From the NCBI RefSeq assembly GCF_014805625.2, contig NW_023998432.1:2737563-2801562 (forward strand): a stretch of 64,000 nt of DNA, in the 5' to 3' direction. Origin of the DNA: Glossina fuscipes (taxonomy: Eukaryota; Arthropoda; Insecta; Diptera; Glossinidae). Positions 51,191 to 64,000 of the stretch are shown here, one piece after another; the stretch's first letter is position 1, and every line of letters starts with the position of its first letter. The notes beneath the pieces were generated by a model, which saw only the letters and a list, made by a program, of their open reading frames with translations, searched no databases and had not been told where the DNA came from. A program made the translations under genes and the position numbers.

Positions 51191-52890
51191 AAAAAAAAAA
51201 AAACAAAAAAAACAAAAAAGAAATCAAAAGCCGCTTCATACATACAATACCACAGCGACAGCAATATAAGCAATAGAATAAGAATGTATTAACCAGAACA
51301 GCGTCATCCAGGAGTTTGTATTGCTTTTCTTTTTTTCATATATATTTTACACATTATTATTATTATTTCTTTTTTTTACTTTATTTTATCAATTTTTTCT
51401 ATATTAAGAGGGTGTGCGTACGAAACATTTCTGATGTATGAGTGCACGTGTGTGCGTTGTTTTTTTTGGAGAATTTCTTTGCATTTTGCTTAGAATACTA
51501 TTTCGTTACTGTATTAGAAATCTGCATTAATATGTTTTGTTCGCATGTACGTATAGAGTCGTTCATGTATAAGTGTATAGTTATTGCTGTGGTTGTTCTA
51601 TAATCACAGACCGTGAGATATTTTTTCACTGTCAAACTTATAGTAAGAATCACTTTATGCTTTTGTGCAAACCAACAGAGTATGCTAATACTTTGCCAAA
51701 ATAAAAAAAAGAGGGTTAAATATTTTTTATATAAAAAGCAAAATTAGGATCTTAGTCGACTTTAGTCAACGCTTAATTGGTGAATGAGGAAGGAATAAAA
51801 CTTCTAAATGAAGTTGTCAACCAAAGGGCGCTAGCATTCGTTGAAGTCAATTCTAAAGTCAAAAAGATGAAATTTAATTTTACGATATGGAGCATCGTAA
51901 AACTTATGGTATTGTTCAGGAATCTTAAGCATAATACTGAATGTCGTTTCGAAGATATGTTACATAAGAAACAGATGAGTTAAAAAAGTTAAGTTATACG
52001 TTTATCGTTTGAAATATATATATATATATATGTATAATATGTATATATTGTCGTACACATATATATTGTCGTTGAAATTAGAATAAAGTCAATTGTATCC
52101 GTCGACGCTGGTTTATTTGTTTATTATTCTTTTGCTTTCAATTTAAAAGCTTTTTTCCTTGTTTTCTTTTTTTTTGCAAGTAACAAAACACTTATTTATA
52201 TATATATATTCCATAGGATTAATTTTGAAGTTTAATTATTAAAATGATTACACACGAAGACCTACATGTATGTGTATTTATATGTGTATATATGTATGCG
52301 AGTTTGTTTGTTTATATAAATATAGTATATAATAGCTAAAACATTTTATTATATGAACATGAATCGCTATATCAAAAACTCTAATGAGTACAAAATACCC
52401 TAATATAAATAAGATTAAGTCAACTAACAATAGTAGAGAAGGAGAGAAATATATAGTGTACGAATATCTTCGAAATAAAAGCTTGCAACAAACTCTTCAT
52501 ACACACATACGCACACGCACACACACACATACATACACCTATACATATACAAAGACTGTAACTATTGTACGTATTGTATTATGTTTAATTTCTTCTTCTT
52601 CTAGAACTAACACAAGCACACACGCACACATAAACGTGAACACAATTCCAACCTTCTAACTCTCCCCTCATCAATAAATTCGCGCATCATCATATATATT
52701 TATGTATTTAGGTTTGTATGCAAGTAAGCATGTGTATACATATATGCTATAAAATACATATGTATATATGTATATGCGCATATAAGTTTAGTTTAGCTAG
52801 AGACCAGAGAAGACTAGACTTCGTCGAAACTATCTTTTATTCCTTTCATTAATACTGATTTCGTTATGTTTTATCTGTGTTTACACACAC

Positions 52891-52921
<31 letters not shown>

Positions 52922-54154
52922 AGCAGCTACGAGAATATTCTTCGCATAAAGCTCTATTTTTTTCTTTTTTGTGTGCTTATTTATCGGTATGTTCGTACAT
53001 TTGCTTGTCTGCTTTTTTGCGCTATTTCAAGGCTAAATTTTAGTTAAATATATGATGTGATGATTTTTTTTTTTATTTTATTTATTTATTTTTTGTATGC
53101 AGAAGCATATAGACCTCCACGCATACCTATGTAGATAAAATTGTGTGCTGTATGCATGGATAGAGTGCGTTTGTCAAGAGTAACAAATATATGAAAAGAA
53201 TTGTTGTTTGGTTTATTAAGCTTTTCAATTACCCTACATTCTTGCTTTTCTTCTTTTCTTTTGCTTTTTTTACATCTATAGTAACTATTCCGCATTTTCA
53301 TTCTTGCTTGTTAATCGTTTTTTCCCTTGTTTTCTTTCCCTCCCTTGGGTAGAGTAGATGGAATTCTAACTAATATACCGACCCAAATATTTTTTGCTTT
53401 AACGATCAATGCAGTCTATATATTTGTTTCTAAAATTTTTTTTTTTTACTTTTAGTCATCATGAACTTATTAAAATTTCGTTAAAAAATTATGTCAAACC
53501 TTTATCATATCAAGGTGAACGCATGCAATAGACAAACTGATTGAATCGAATCTTTATAGCTCACTTTTAGATAAGAAGATCATCTTGAATAATAAGCATA
53601 TATCCTGTAGTAAATTTATCTTCCCCAAGAAGTTTAATTTAAGTTCATTTTCTTTGCAAACTGCTTTTAAAAACCATTAAGATTCTTTATGTAAAGACTT
53701 CGCGCGCTTATGTGTGTATGTAATAAAAATATTAAAAACCTGTTCTATGAAATCTTGTAAACGTTATGTAAAGTGTTTTTATATACAAATATCGTTCGAT
53801 AAACTGATTACGTTTGTAATGCATTGCCAGTTTGAGAAATATCATCTGATACCATATTACTACGCAAACTATTACATTGGGCCACACATTTTAGACAAAT
53901 CTACGTCATCAAGGTCAGGAAAGCCCGTCTACACACAGAGCAGACGAACGACATTAACATGTAATAGACAATTCAAGGCAGAAAAACACACTTGTTGCGC
54001 TAGATTAACAAATACTCGACATACATATCTATATATATACCTACTCGTATACTCACATATACTGACGTGATTTGTCTAGTAGCCAAATGTAAAATAGTTA
54101 GATAAACGTACTCTTTATAAACTAAAGAGCAGAGAGTCTCCATTGGCATATATA

Positions 54155-54158
<4 letters not shown>

Positions 54159-54204
<46 letters not shown>
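54159..54204. repeat. (AT)n microsatellite
   Basis: TA run of about 46 bases, the longest in the upstream region. Confidence 0.92.
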
Positions 54205-54207
<3 letters not shown>

Positions 54208-54586
54208 GAACATACAAGAGTTGATGTGTGTCTACACAGTTTACATATCTATGCGAGTAAATTACAAGAGCCAACAGCACACATAGCTGCGTTGCTTACG
54301 TATAATATAATACAAAGCCGAAGCCACCTTCTTGCTCACACTAAATGTCTTTACAAAAATGCTAAATGTGCATGTAGTCGTACATACATATTAAGTGCAT
54401 AGCATAAATATGTATAAATGATGGCGACTGATATTAGGAGTCACCTCTCACTCAGTTCATACGTCTCCTCTAACCTCGTCTAGTAGAAAAAAAAAAAAAA
54501 AACTAAAGTAAACAACAACAACAGCAAGTAACTGTATGCAGACGTGAGGCGTCGACGTTCCTTTCATTCATTGTATGTAATAGTTG

Positions 54587-54675
54587 CGATGATGATGATC
54601 ACGATGTCGATGATAATAATGGTGTTGACGGTGACGATGATGATGTTGATGATGATGATAATGATGAGGGTAATG
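54587..54675. repeat. imperfect (GAT)n repeat
   Basis: Trinucleotide-periodic GATGATGAT with GACGAT and AATGAT variants. Another GAT/GAC-rich patch at 62020-62065 is similar. Confidence 0.85.
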
Positions 54676-57600
54676 ATGATAAAGGTTGTTGGTGTGAGAC
54701 TTGAAATGGGCAGATACACATAAAACTGACTAACGTTAGTTTTCATTCATGCATTGCTTAACAAAACGATAAGGAGGATGGCTGCCACGACTATGACAAC
54801 GACGACGGTGGGAATGATGATGTTGCTGATGACGACAAACCAGGATAACGCAGAGACGGTCAAAAGAGTCGTAACAAAATAGACGCCAACGCTAAATCTA
54901 ACATATGCACGTTTCCTTGTAGTAATCGGGGAGAAGCAAAACTTTATAGTACATGTGTTATAATATTACGTATAGGTGGCATGCATATACCTCCATATGA
55001 GTACGCTTGAACGCAATGAAAAAACGAAAGTTTGTGTTCTAAAAAGGAAAAAAAAACAAAGAAGGAAAACTAAATACTGCAACTTGCGCCCACCATACAT
55101 CGGCCAACTAACCGACCACCTTGACAATATTGGTCACGATAACGAGAGACCATGAAAGTCGTAGCCTTTGCAGAAATGGTAGTTGTAGACGTAGTCTCAC
55201 TACACTGTCACTTTCATATGGTTTGCTTTTGGTTTTGCCTTTCTGATGCAACCAGTGTTACGACGCACGTGGCACCAAGGCTACGAACTAGAATGTGTTG
55301 TTATCGTTGATTCTTAAATTTGCTGTTGCTGCAGCCACATATACATACATATATATACATTTTCACATTTTCTGCACTTAATGATGACATGTATATATTT
55401 ATATACACATTTACACATTTTCTATGCAACATTTGCAAATAAAAAAAAAAAAAAGGTATCGAATAAACGAACTGTCATAAATCGCGTATGTGAATGTAAG
55501 CAAAAAAAAAAAAAGAATGAATGCCAGAACATGATGATAAATAATATTAAATTAAAAGCTAGAGCAAACAACTTCATAATTATGCTCACATAGATAGCAT
55601 TGTAATATTCATCGAGATTTATTTGGGTACAGTGCATATGCATGCAAACAGCTTTGGCAATTAAATAGTTATGTATGCCAGCATCACTTAATAATTTCGT
55701 GATTACATATATAGGCAGATATATTTTATATATATGATATATATATATATATATATAATAACGAATTTAGGTAACTGTTAATGAAATAATTATTCAACTA
55801 AATCGCTAATGGCAGAATAATTAGATTAGTCAGTTGCTGACCTATTAAAAGCAAACACATGTGAAAATATACATAGTCATATTTTGACTTGTTTCCGAAT
55901 CCATTAAAATTTCACATATTCAAAAAAAAAAAATGTCTTATAACGAGAGGTCAATAATTATATATTATGTTATCATATCATACCTATCCCTTAGAAAATT
56001 CATCATTTCTAATTTTATAAATGATATCTAACTTTATATTATTGGCTGGTAAAGAGCATATGAAAACACTTCACCTTACACCCGAATATATATTTGTATA
56101 GATTTTAATTATATAAAACAAACCGTGTTGTTTTTGTTTGCATGTCATTCTATTCTACTTAAAATATGAATTCAAGTTCAAGGTCTTTATAAAACAATCG
56201 TATCGTCTAACAAAGCTAAACAATAGACAGATCGTAATGTGTATGTATATGTAGGCGTATATATAATAAAGTGTTTATGTATATTTGGGTGTGTATGCCC
56301 GACATCTAAAAAGTAAGAGTATATAATAAAAAATTGCTAGCTTTACATATATATAGAAAAAATATAGCAACAATAATAAAAATGGCGGCTTCTACAATCT
56401 AATACATACGAAAACGAAGGCTTATTTATGTAAAAAAAGTAAAAAATGTTAATAAAATGGTTTTAATTCTCTCAAGCAGATAACGATCTCTCCTCTAATA
56501 GCACGGAGAGGAGAAATCACTTTGTTTTTTTCCCTTTTTTTGTTTGCTCAACTCGAAATTCAACGTTCGTCGATGCTAGATATTATGTGGGACTGGTTGG
56601 TTGACCTTCACCTTAACCTAGTCAACGACTGTCGGACTTTCGGTCATTTACCTTCTATACATATAAATATTCAAAAAAAACTTTGCTCTTATGACTTAAT
56701 ACCCAAACTCTCTAACGCAAATATTTTAACTTATTTTTTGTGCAGCAGACATTAGGATAATTTATTCGGTTATGGGGAGGAGGGAAGATCATTAAAGAAT
56801 GAGACAAAGAAAGAGGGCGAGAGAAAGAGATAGTGCTTAAGGGTAGTTGTGTGCATTGTGTGCTTGTTTGAATTTAGACGAAAAATCTCTTTCTATAACT
56901 CTCTCTAATGCTTTAAAATGGTATAACTAGTGTCTGACTCTCAGAGGTTGAGTGTGACTCTTTATAAATATATATATATGTATTTTTTTTATATATATAT
57001 ATATATATATGTTTTATTTAATTTCTTTCGTTGTTCGTTCATTCTTTCGTTCCTTTTTATAAATCGTGATTCTTCTATTATAACTACAATAGATGTGAAA
57101 AACAAAAAGCAAACAAATATGTTGACTTTGTATATGTGTCTGGAATAAATAAATAATTATAAATATTCTATAGCCAAAAAAAAGAAGAGAGTCAAAAAAG
57201 TAAGGAAAAAACTCCGTACGTACATTCGAAAAAAGAAACTTGATTACTAAAACAATACTAAGCTATTAGTAGTAGCGGTAGTTATATAGTACGTATGTAT
57301 TGTACATTTTTTTTTTTTTTTTTGTTCTCTGAAATTCAATTCAAACCCGTTTCCGTTCCTAAGACTGGCTTTAGTAAAAAAGCGAAAATAAAATATATTA
57401 AAGAAACAGAAAAAACAATAGCTTAAAAACTGCTTTTTTTAATTTTATAAATAGAAACTGAGGCAACACACTAAAATGTTTTTTTGGATTTCTTTAAGTG
57501 TTGTCCCCTCTCAAGGTTTAGTTAGTGGTTTTGAAAAGTAGACTTTCAACTCTTCTCTTATTCTTCTTTCTATAGGTATTTTATAGCTAACTATGCAGAC

Positions 57601-58427
57601 AGATTTTTTTAAACGACTTATTGAAACCCTAGAATGCTTGACCGTCAATAAGAAAGCAAACATAAAACAAGCAAAAAAAAAAAAACTGTATTCTTTGGGC
57701 GCAAAAAGAAAACAAACGTTTTTTTTATTTTTTTTTTAAACCAAGTCAAACCCTGTAGAGTCTTAATAAAGCAAGTACCGTTAAGGCTTCCCCGTTGAAG
57801 AAGTTTCTCTGCTCTGTACCGTATTGTGAAAATAGCTGAATGTTTTTTTCTCTGTTTCCTCTTCTTATTCTTAATAATTGAAATCTATTTCTCTTATAGT
57901 GATTTGTTGTCTCTAGCTGACTCTTAAGCAATATCAGACCTGTGTGTAGTTGTTTCATTTTTTTGTTTTTTTTTTTTTACCCCATGATCTCATCTAGGCT
58001 AGAGACCCGTTTGTTCATGTTCATGTACATGCATAGAGTAAGAGAGCCAGTCATAGTTATGAGCGTGTATGACTGTGGTGAAAAACTATTCAATTGATGT
58101 TAGTTTTGTAAATTTCGTAGTTTTGTGGAAAAGCAACAATAGATTTTCAGTTTAGTTTTGATCTAGGAGTGGAACGGTATGGTCTCAAACGGAAACCGTG
58201 TTAAGAGAGTTAGCGTTTGTTGGTGAAAACAAAAAAATGTAACAAATTTGTTGCTGTTGTTGTGATTAATTTGAAGTAAATATGCGAATAAATATAATAG
58301 TTACCGAACGCAATGCGCAAAAATGTCATCAACCTTTTAATATAGTATTAGAGGACACACATTCGTAAAGCACGAAAAAAAAAAAAACAAAGAAAATAAA
58401 TACCTAAAAGTATATAAGATAGAGATA

Positions 58428-58430
<3 letters not shown>

Positions 58431-58465
<35 letters not shown>
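58431..58465 (+). repeat. 35-base poly-A tract
   Basis: Uninterrupted run of 35 A preceded by other A-rich sequence. Could be a microsatellite or the tail of an old retro-insertion. No target-site duplication or 3' UTR-like source was evident upstream. Confidence 0.9.
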
Positions 58466-58466
<1 letters not shown>

Positions 58467-61400
58467 GGAAAATGCGTAATAGAGTGTAGATATATTTGTT
58501 TAATGAATAAAATGCTTATTTCAATTTGAAATTTCAAGATTTTTCAGTTCAGTGAACTTCTTTCTACGTTCACTCCCTTGAGTGCATTATATAAAATATC
58601 TGTTATGTGTGCGTGTATGCTCGCGCATACGATGATCTTTTTCCTCACGTTGCATTCCGAAGTTCGGTTGCTAAGTGTGTATGCAACGCATGAAACGAAA
58701 ATATTTTCAATACTTCCTTCCTTGCGTATTATCCGTCACTTCTAAAAATTTTGTGCAACGATCGTCGTGTACACATCAAGAAAACAACGACTTCTAGTGG
58801 TATTCTCGTTGTTATAAATTAAATATTACATCCAAAAATAAAGTTCGTTAACTTTTAGATAGCAGAACAAATAAAAACAAAATAAGAAAAGAAGCAAAAA
58901 TAAAAATAAAGAAATATATACATTAAGCACTGCTTTTAAACGTTGGTGTTAGTGCGTAAAGGCAATGTTCGACACTTTTGATAGCTAACGTATAGTTTAC
59001 TCTTTTTGTTGTAGGTACACTTGTATTCAATTTGAAAATGTAAATGTTTTTGAAAATTGTCAAAAAATATTGCGCCAACCTCTCCCTTCATCACATTCAT
59101 ATATTTTGTCTCAGATAATAAATTTGAAGCAAAATCGCTTGTTCCGAAATTCTTTAATCTTACGACAGGAGATTGTTTTAGAAATTTGCAATTTTTACTC
59201 GCATGCAACATAAGTACCGAAGAATAAGAGGAAGGAATTACATAGTATTTAGGAATTCATGCCTAGCAGGACCTGGAGCGTTAATATATATGGACTTATT
59301 TAAACATTTGGAGAATTTTGTATTGTTTTTACCTCACTCGTACGTCTTAACATTAGCTTGGTCAACAGTACAAATTTTAATTTTGTATTATTTTTAAGAA
59401 AAAGGTTAGAGAATTGCTCGTAATTTCTCTGCTGAAGGAAGTTCGCAATTGTTGCGTATAAAGCTGCGATTCCATAATCGCAAGGTGAGTTAACAGCAGT
59501 TTTCGGCTCAGAGAGATTCTCTTATACTGAAAATATTCTCATTAAGCAAATTGTGGCTTTTCGATGCTACTAAAGATAGATTTGATCATTGAAGCAGATT
59601 TTTTTCTCTTGCTAATCAAAAATGCTTTTCTTTTAAAGAATGTTATTTGGATTTGCTTGCAATGAAGAATTATAAGTTCTTAATATTTTATGAGATATTT
59701 AAATGCGATTTCTTGCCACGTGTTATTAAATCCAGAAACTATCTTATAGGATTTTTTATTAAAATAATTGTCGTTAAAGGTTTTTCATAAATCGAAGAAA
59801 TTGAATTTTAAAAAACTACAAAGTAAAACTATCTAATATTCCACACTGCAGCATTTATACGATAGTTATATGCATAAAAGTGAGAGAAGAAAAATGATGC
59901 GAAGTAAAGTGTGTGATGATGAAGTTAGATTTATAAATGAGCTGAACAATATCTGTTGTTAGTTTCATTCGTATAATTAATTAAAATTTTGTTGTATAAT
60001 TTTTTAAAAGGATTTTTATCAATCGGTTTTTTCGAATAAATAACAGTGAGGTGTAATGATGTCATGAAATAAGGCGCAGCATAAGGGTTTACGGTTTGAC
60101 CGTATATTGAAATATATAGACAGATTTGTATATTTAGTTAACTGAAAACGAAGTAAATACATTTTGAAACCATAGGCAGCTCTTTGTGCCTTGCCCTCTA
60201 TTGCCAAATATGCGACGATGAATAAAATATCCGTGTGTATGTACGCGTGTAAGTGATGTTTTTTAATTGTGCTAACTGTGCTTGCTCGATCTTTTTTGGT
60301 GCGCTGGTATTTCTGTCAATGTAGTTGTGTTTGCATTTGACGCATTCTGATTATGGACGTATGTGAGTTCAGTTTTATTATTATTATTATTTGTATTTTT
60401 TTTTTTTATATGTATATACGCTTTTGTTATACATAGTTATTAGCCTGTTTCTGTTGCCGTTGTTATTTTTGTTGTTATTGTTTATGTGTTGTTCATTGCT
60501 CACTCATTGAGGTTAAGAAACTTTTTGGGTTTACTAACACTGCGCAAGGTTATTAGATAAATAAAATAAATTTACAAGCACAAAAACTCGACATTGTATA
60601 TATATATATATATATATATAGCGCTGCGACTAAGCAATCCATTTAAAATTGCATTACTTTGTGATGATCGTTATTGTGACAGTTTGATAATCAAAATTAA
60701 ATTAATGAGTACGCCGTTGATATTTTACGCTATATATCTTTCTCTCCTTTTTCTTCGCTTTTACATATATTTTTCATTATTGTTTTAACTGAAAGGTGAT
60801 TGGCTTTGAACTTTTCTGAACGGTCAAGTTATTGTTGATATCATCATTAGCACATTGCTGAGAATAAATTAAGGAAATAAAAAAAGAAAACAAATAAAAA
60901 ACAATGCCATGAATACGGTATTGACTTTTATAGATCTTTTTTTACTACTTCGTGGGTAAATTTTTATACATATATGTATGTTAAGCATTTTAAGAGTTTA
61001 TTGTATTTGCTAAATCCAAGGGGGGATATCGTTTATTAAGTTGAATTTTATACAAATATATATATATATTATAGTATCCTCTGCCTGCCTACATTTTATT
61101 ATTAAACATTAAATGCTAATAAAAACAGTTAATGAAATGGCAAATGGGGGAGTGGAAGGGAAAAGAATAACGAAAGCCGTAACACACTTGACTTTCATGA
61201 CCAACTGACTGATATAATAGAAAGGAAAATAAAAAAAGCAAAAAATATAAAGTAAAAATAAAAAATATGCAATTTTTGTTTTGGCTCTGTTCGTCATCCA
61301 GGCGCCTTCAACTTGAAATTATCATCATCATTACCGTCATCGGTATCAAAACCATCAATAGTTGCAACTAGACGACTTGTAAAGTCGAAGCTGAAGAAAA

Positions 61401-62135
61401 GAAAAAAAAAGGCAAAAACTGGGAAAATTCAGAGAGAGAGAGAGAGCCGTGTCGCATATTTGCAGCAAATCGTCATTATAGACTCTTCTAAGTTCCATTG
61501 CATTGTCGTTGTCGTTGGTTTTTTTTTCTTTTGCATAAAACAAAAAAGGAGCAAAAAAAACCAAAAAGCAGAACAAGTGATTAACAATAATACAAAAGAT
61601 CTATGAAACGTTTGTTTGCTTTATTAAGTCTCCATTAGCTTTGGCATGTAAGAGTAGGAGTTTTTGTTGTTGTTGCCGCTGTAGCTATTGCTGGAGATTA
61701 TACAATCGTTCATTTGTTTGCCTACGTTGGTGAAAGAGTATGTGGAAAATTTTCCACAACTTTACAGTAGACTTGTCAGAGTTAAATGTAATATGGTTAT
61801 GTGCGTGTGTATATGCGTGTACGTATACAAGTGTCTGGCTTTGTGTGCCAATGCACACATGTTCATTTATATATATATATATATATATATACGGTTCACT
61901 CCCTAAAACATGTCTAGCCAAGGAGTCAACCTAACAATCAACATCGTTTACTACTGCAGTTGCTGCATTTAGAGCTTGCAATAATGCATTTGTGTTGTGT
62001 GCTGATTTTATTGTCGATGGCAATGATGACGATGACGATGATAATGCTGACGATGATATTGCTGTTCATGTTTGAATGGATTTGGTTTTGATGCGCGTGT
62101 ATGTAAGTTTGCATAGGAATACATACATATTTGCG

Positions 62136-62167
<32 letters not shown>

Positions 62168-63723
62168 TAAATATATGTGTGTGTGTATACATGTATGTGA
62201 ATATAGAAGCGTGCGTGTGTGTGAAAATTTTTTTAGTAATGCAGTTGGCCTTGGAATCAGTTTCCGAGAATAACTTGCTTCTGCTTGCGTTGTTTAGCTG
62301 TTGCTGTAAGTGCATTTCTGCATCCAAGTCATAAGTGCGACAACTGTGTTTGTTGCGTTGTGCGTGTTGTTATTGTTTCATTTAACGGCTGAGGCCTTGA
62401 ATGGAATCAATATATATATTTACCACGATATATATACATACAATATCTTATTGCTTTGTGGTTAAAGTTATTTTACATGCTTTTTAGGCTTTTATATACT
62501 CTGACATAGTTCCTTTTTAATAAAAAAAAATTTGTTTTGCAAATGATTTTCATATATTTCTCAAACAAAAGGGCGAAATGTCTACCAATTAGCTTAACAC
62601 GGATGGAACAACTATAATATAATAGTTTCTTCAGCTAATATATCCAAAATAAAAAAAAAAGCAAAGACAAATCAAAAAGCGCGCAACGATGTTATCCAAA
62701 AAATCGCATTTAACTTACACCTAAACCCTTTTCTCTTTTAAAAGTTCCGTTGAAATAGTTTATAATTCCAAACATTTACGTCACGTTCTAGATCCACATT
62801 CTAGAGGAGATTTAATATGTAAAATCGCAAAATTATTATCGATTGATTGAAACAGTAATTAACTTATTTTTTCTTGTTTGTATTAGATTAAAGTGAAAAT
62901 TGCCCCCCTTCTAAAGATTATAGTATATAAAATTTCCAAATTGAATATTAATTGAAAGTATCATTATTGTCGCAGGGAAAAACTTTCAAAAAAAAAAACC
63001 ATTCACTCTTATTGGCGATATGTTTCAACGAGACTAAAAACTAAGCGTTTTATATAACTTAAGCTAAGAAATCTACTTAAAGGGTAAAGTTTATTTTGTT
63101 TTCTCCCTTTTAGAATTTCCTTACGTAAGTAGAAATAAAGGTCAGCGGAAATTTTAATAAAATAATGACACTGGATGACGTCCAATTAAATTGAGAGCGA
63201 ACGGACGAAAGGAGTTACGCAGCTTCTAATTATATAAGATATAAAAAATTATTTGAATTATGTGCGCTGTGGGAACAACTACATAATAATAATGATATAA
63301 TAAAAAAAATAAATAAATAAATAAAAACTTCATTTGGATATCATGTAAAAACATTAGGAAGCCTTACATATTGTTCCCTTGAAAAAAAATTGCAGGATCA
63401 TTTCAAAAAGTAAAGAGGGTGAATGTATGTGAAGAGAAACTCTTGTTGTTTTTATAGAGAAGTTCAGCAAATATTTTGTACATGTATTTCTTCTATAATC
63501 ATCATTTTTAGTCTCTCATCTAGTAGGTTTGCTATTAAAAACGAAATTGTTGTTATGATATGTTGTTTTTACTATTTTTTTTTTTTATATTTTTCAATTC
63601 CTTCTTGGATTGTTACGAGATTATCAGAGAACCTTGAAAAAGTTGTATAAACGCAAACACGTACGCATGTATACATATATACGCATACACATATGTGCAT
63701 ATATATATATATATATATATATA

Positions 63724-64000
63724 NNNNNNNNNNNNNNNNNNNNNNNNNNNNNNNNNNNNNNNNNNNNNNNNNNNNNNNNNNNNNNNNNNNNNNNNNNNNN
63801 NNNNNNNNNNNNNNNNNNNNNNNNNNNNNNNNNNNNNNNNNNNNNNNNNNNNNNNNNNNNNNNNNNNNNNNNNNNNNNNNNNNNNNNNNNNNNNNNNNNN
63901 NNNNNNNNNNNNNNNNNNNNNNNNNNNNNNNNNNNNNNNNNNNNNNNNNNNNNNNNNNNNNNNNNNNNNNNNNNNNNNNNNNNNNNNNNNNNNNNNNNNN
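63724..64000. other. assembly gap (N)
   Basis: All bases are N from 63724 to the window end, immediately after a TA microsatellite at about 63700-63723. The gap probably arose because assembly failed at the repeat. Confidence 1.

Larger units (their letters stand above)
44159..63723 (-). other. upstream region of broad (5' introns, leaders, promoters or intergenic)
   Basis: About 19.5 kb with no coding exon I can support on either strand. In Drosophila, broad has several promoters far upstream of the BTB exon, so non-coding first exons may lie here, but they cannot be recognised by eye. Contents: dispersed repeat pieces (45070-45160, 45435-45530, 47095-47340), AAT triplets near 50490, a GC-richer patch with tandem GACC at 50995-51190, TA/CA microsatellites (52010-52320, 52500-52760, 54159-54204), a GAT-rich block (54587-54675), a 35-base poly-A (58431-58465), and TA/GT tracts around 61800-62220. 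Confidence 0.55.

Noticed and set aside
61938..62327. Minus-strand frame beginning MDAEMHLQQQLNNASRSK
   Set aside because: Runs straight into a TA/CA microsatellite and a GAT repeat; no family signature or splice evidence.

Overview
The window is a very AT-rich stretch of dipteran nuclear DNA. Nearly all protein-coding sequence I can support belongs to one gene on the minus strand: the orthologue of Drosophila broad (br, Broad-Complex), the ecdysone-response BTB/POZ zinc-finger factor of metamorphosis. The encoded protein is close enough to Drosophila broad to follow through every core exon. With the long AT-rich introns and dispersed repeats of a kind I associate with calyptrate flies, this points to a higher (schizophoran, perhaps calyptrate) fly. 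The species is not determinable by eye.

Layout in transcription direction (high to low coordinates). 63724-64000 is an N gap. 44159-63723 is upstream sequence (5' introns, non-coding exons or promoters) with no coding exon that I recognise. 43529-43714 carries the start codon and the first half of the BTB domain. A 13 kb intron follows (30570-43528), littered with old mobile-element remnants: a mariner fragment, two tRNA-derived SINE-like copies, and a dispersed fly repeat. Core exons 2-6 lie at 30381-30569, 29837-30248, 29299-29566, 29058-29203 and 28519-28569. The joined core reads 417 codons and ends in phase 1 after SPQ plus the first base of a Gly codon.

The core can be spliced to any one of four alternative terminal exons. 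Each begins AG|G in the matching phase and each encodes a C2H2 zinc-finger pair: Z1 (21839-22674), Z4 (18061-19106), Z2 (8321-8571) and Z3 (2668-3339). Predicted isoforms are about 695 aa (Z1), 765 aa (Z4), 500 aa (Z2) and about 640 aa (Z3, if a frame problem is an error). The shared BTB half mediates protein-protein contacts and the chosen Z exon sets DNA specificity.

The points most worth checking are inside these terminal exons. The Z4 stop (TAA) is followed in the same frame by 81 well-formed codons. The Z2 stop (TGA) is followed in frame by 100 open codons. The Z3 exon has a one-base frame break at a run of seven G. The rest of the window is intron and flank rich in (GA)n, (GATA)n, (GT)n, (AT)n and poly-A tracts. 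I found no CRISPR array, rRNA, intact tRNA, intact transposon or second protein-coding gene.
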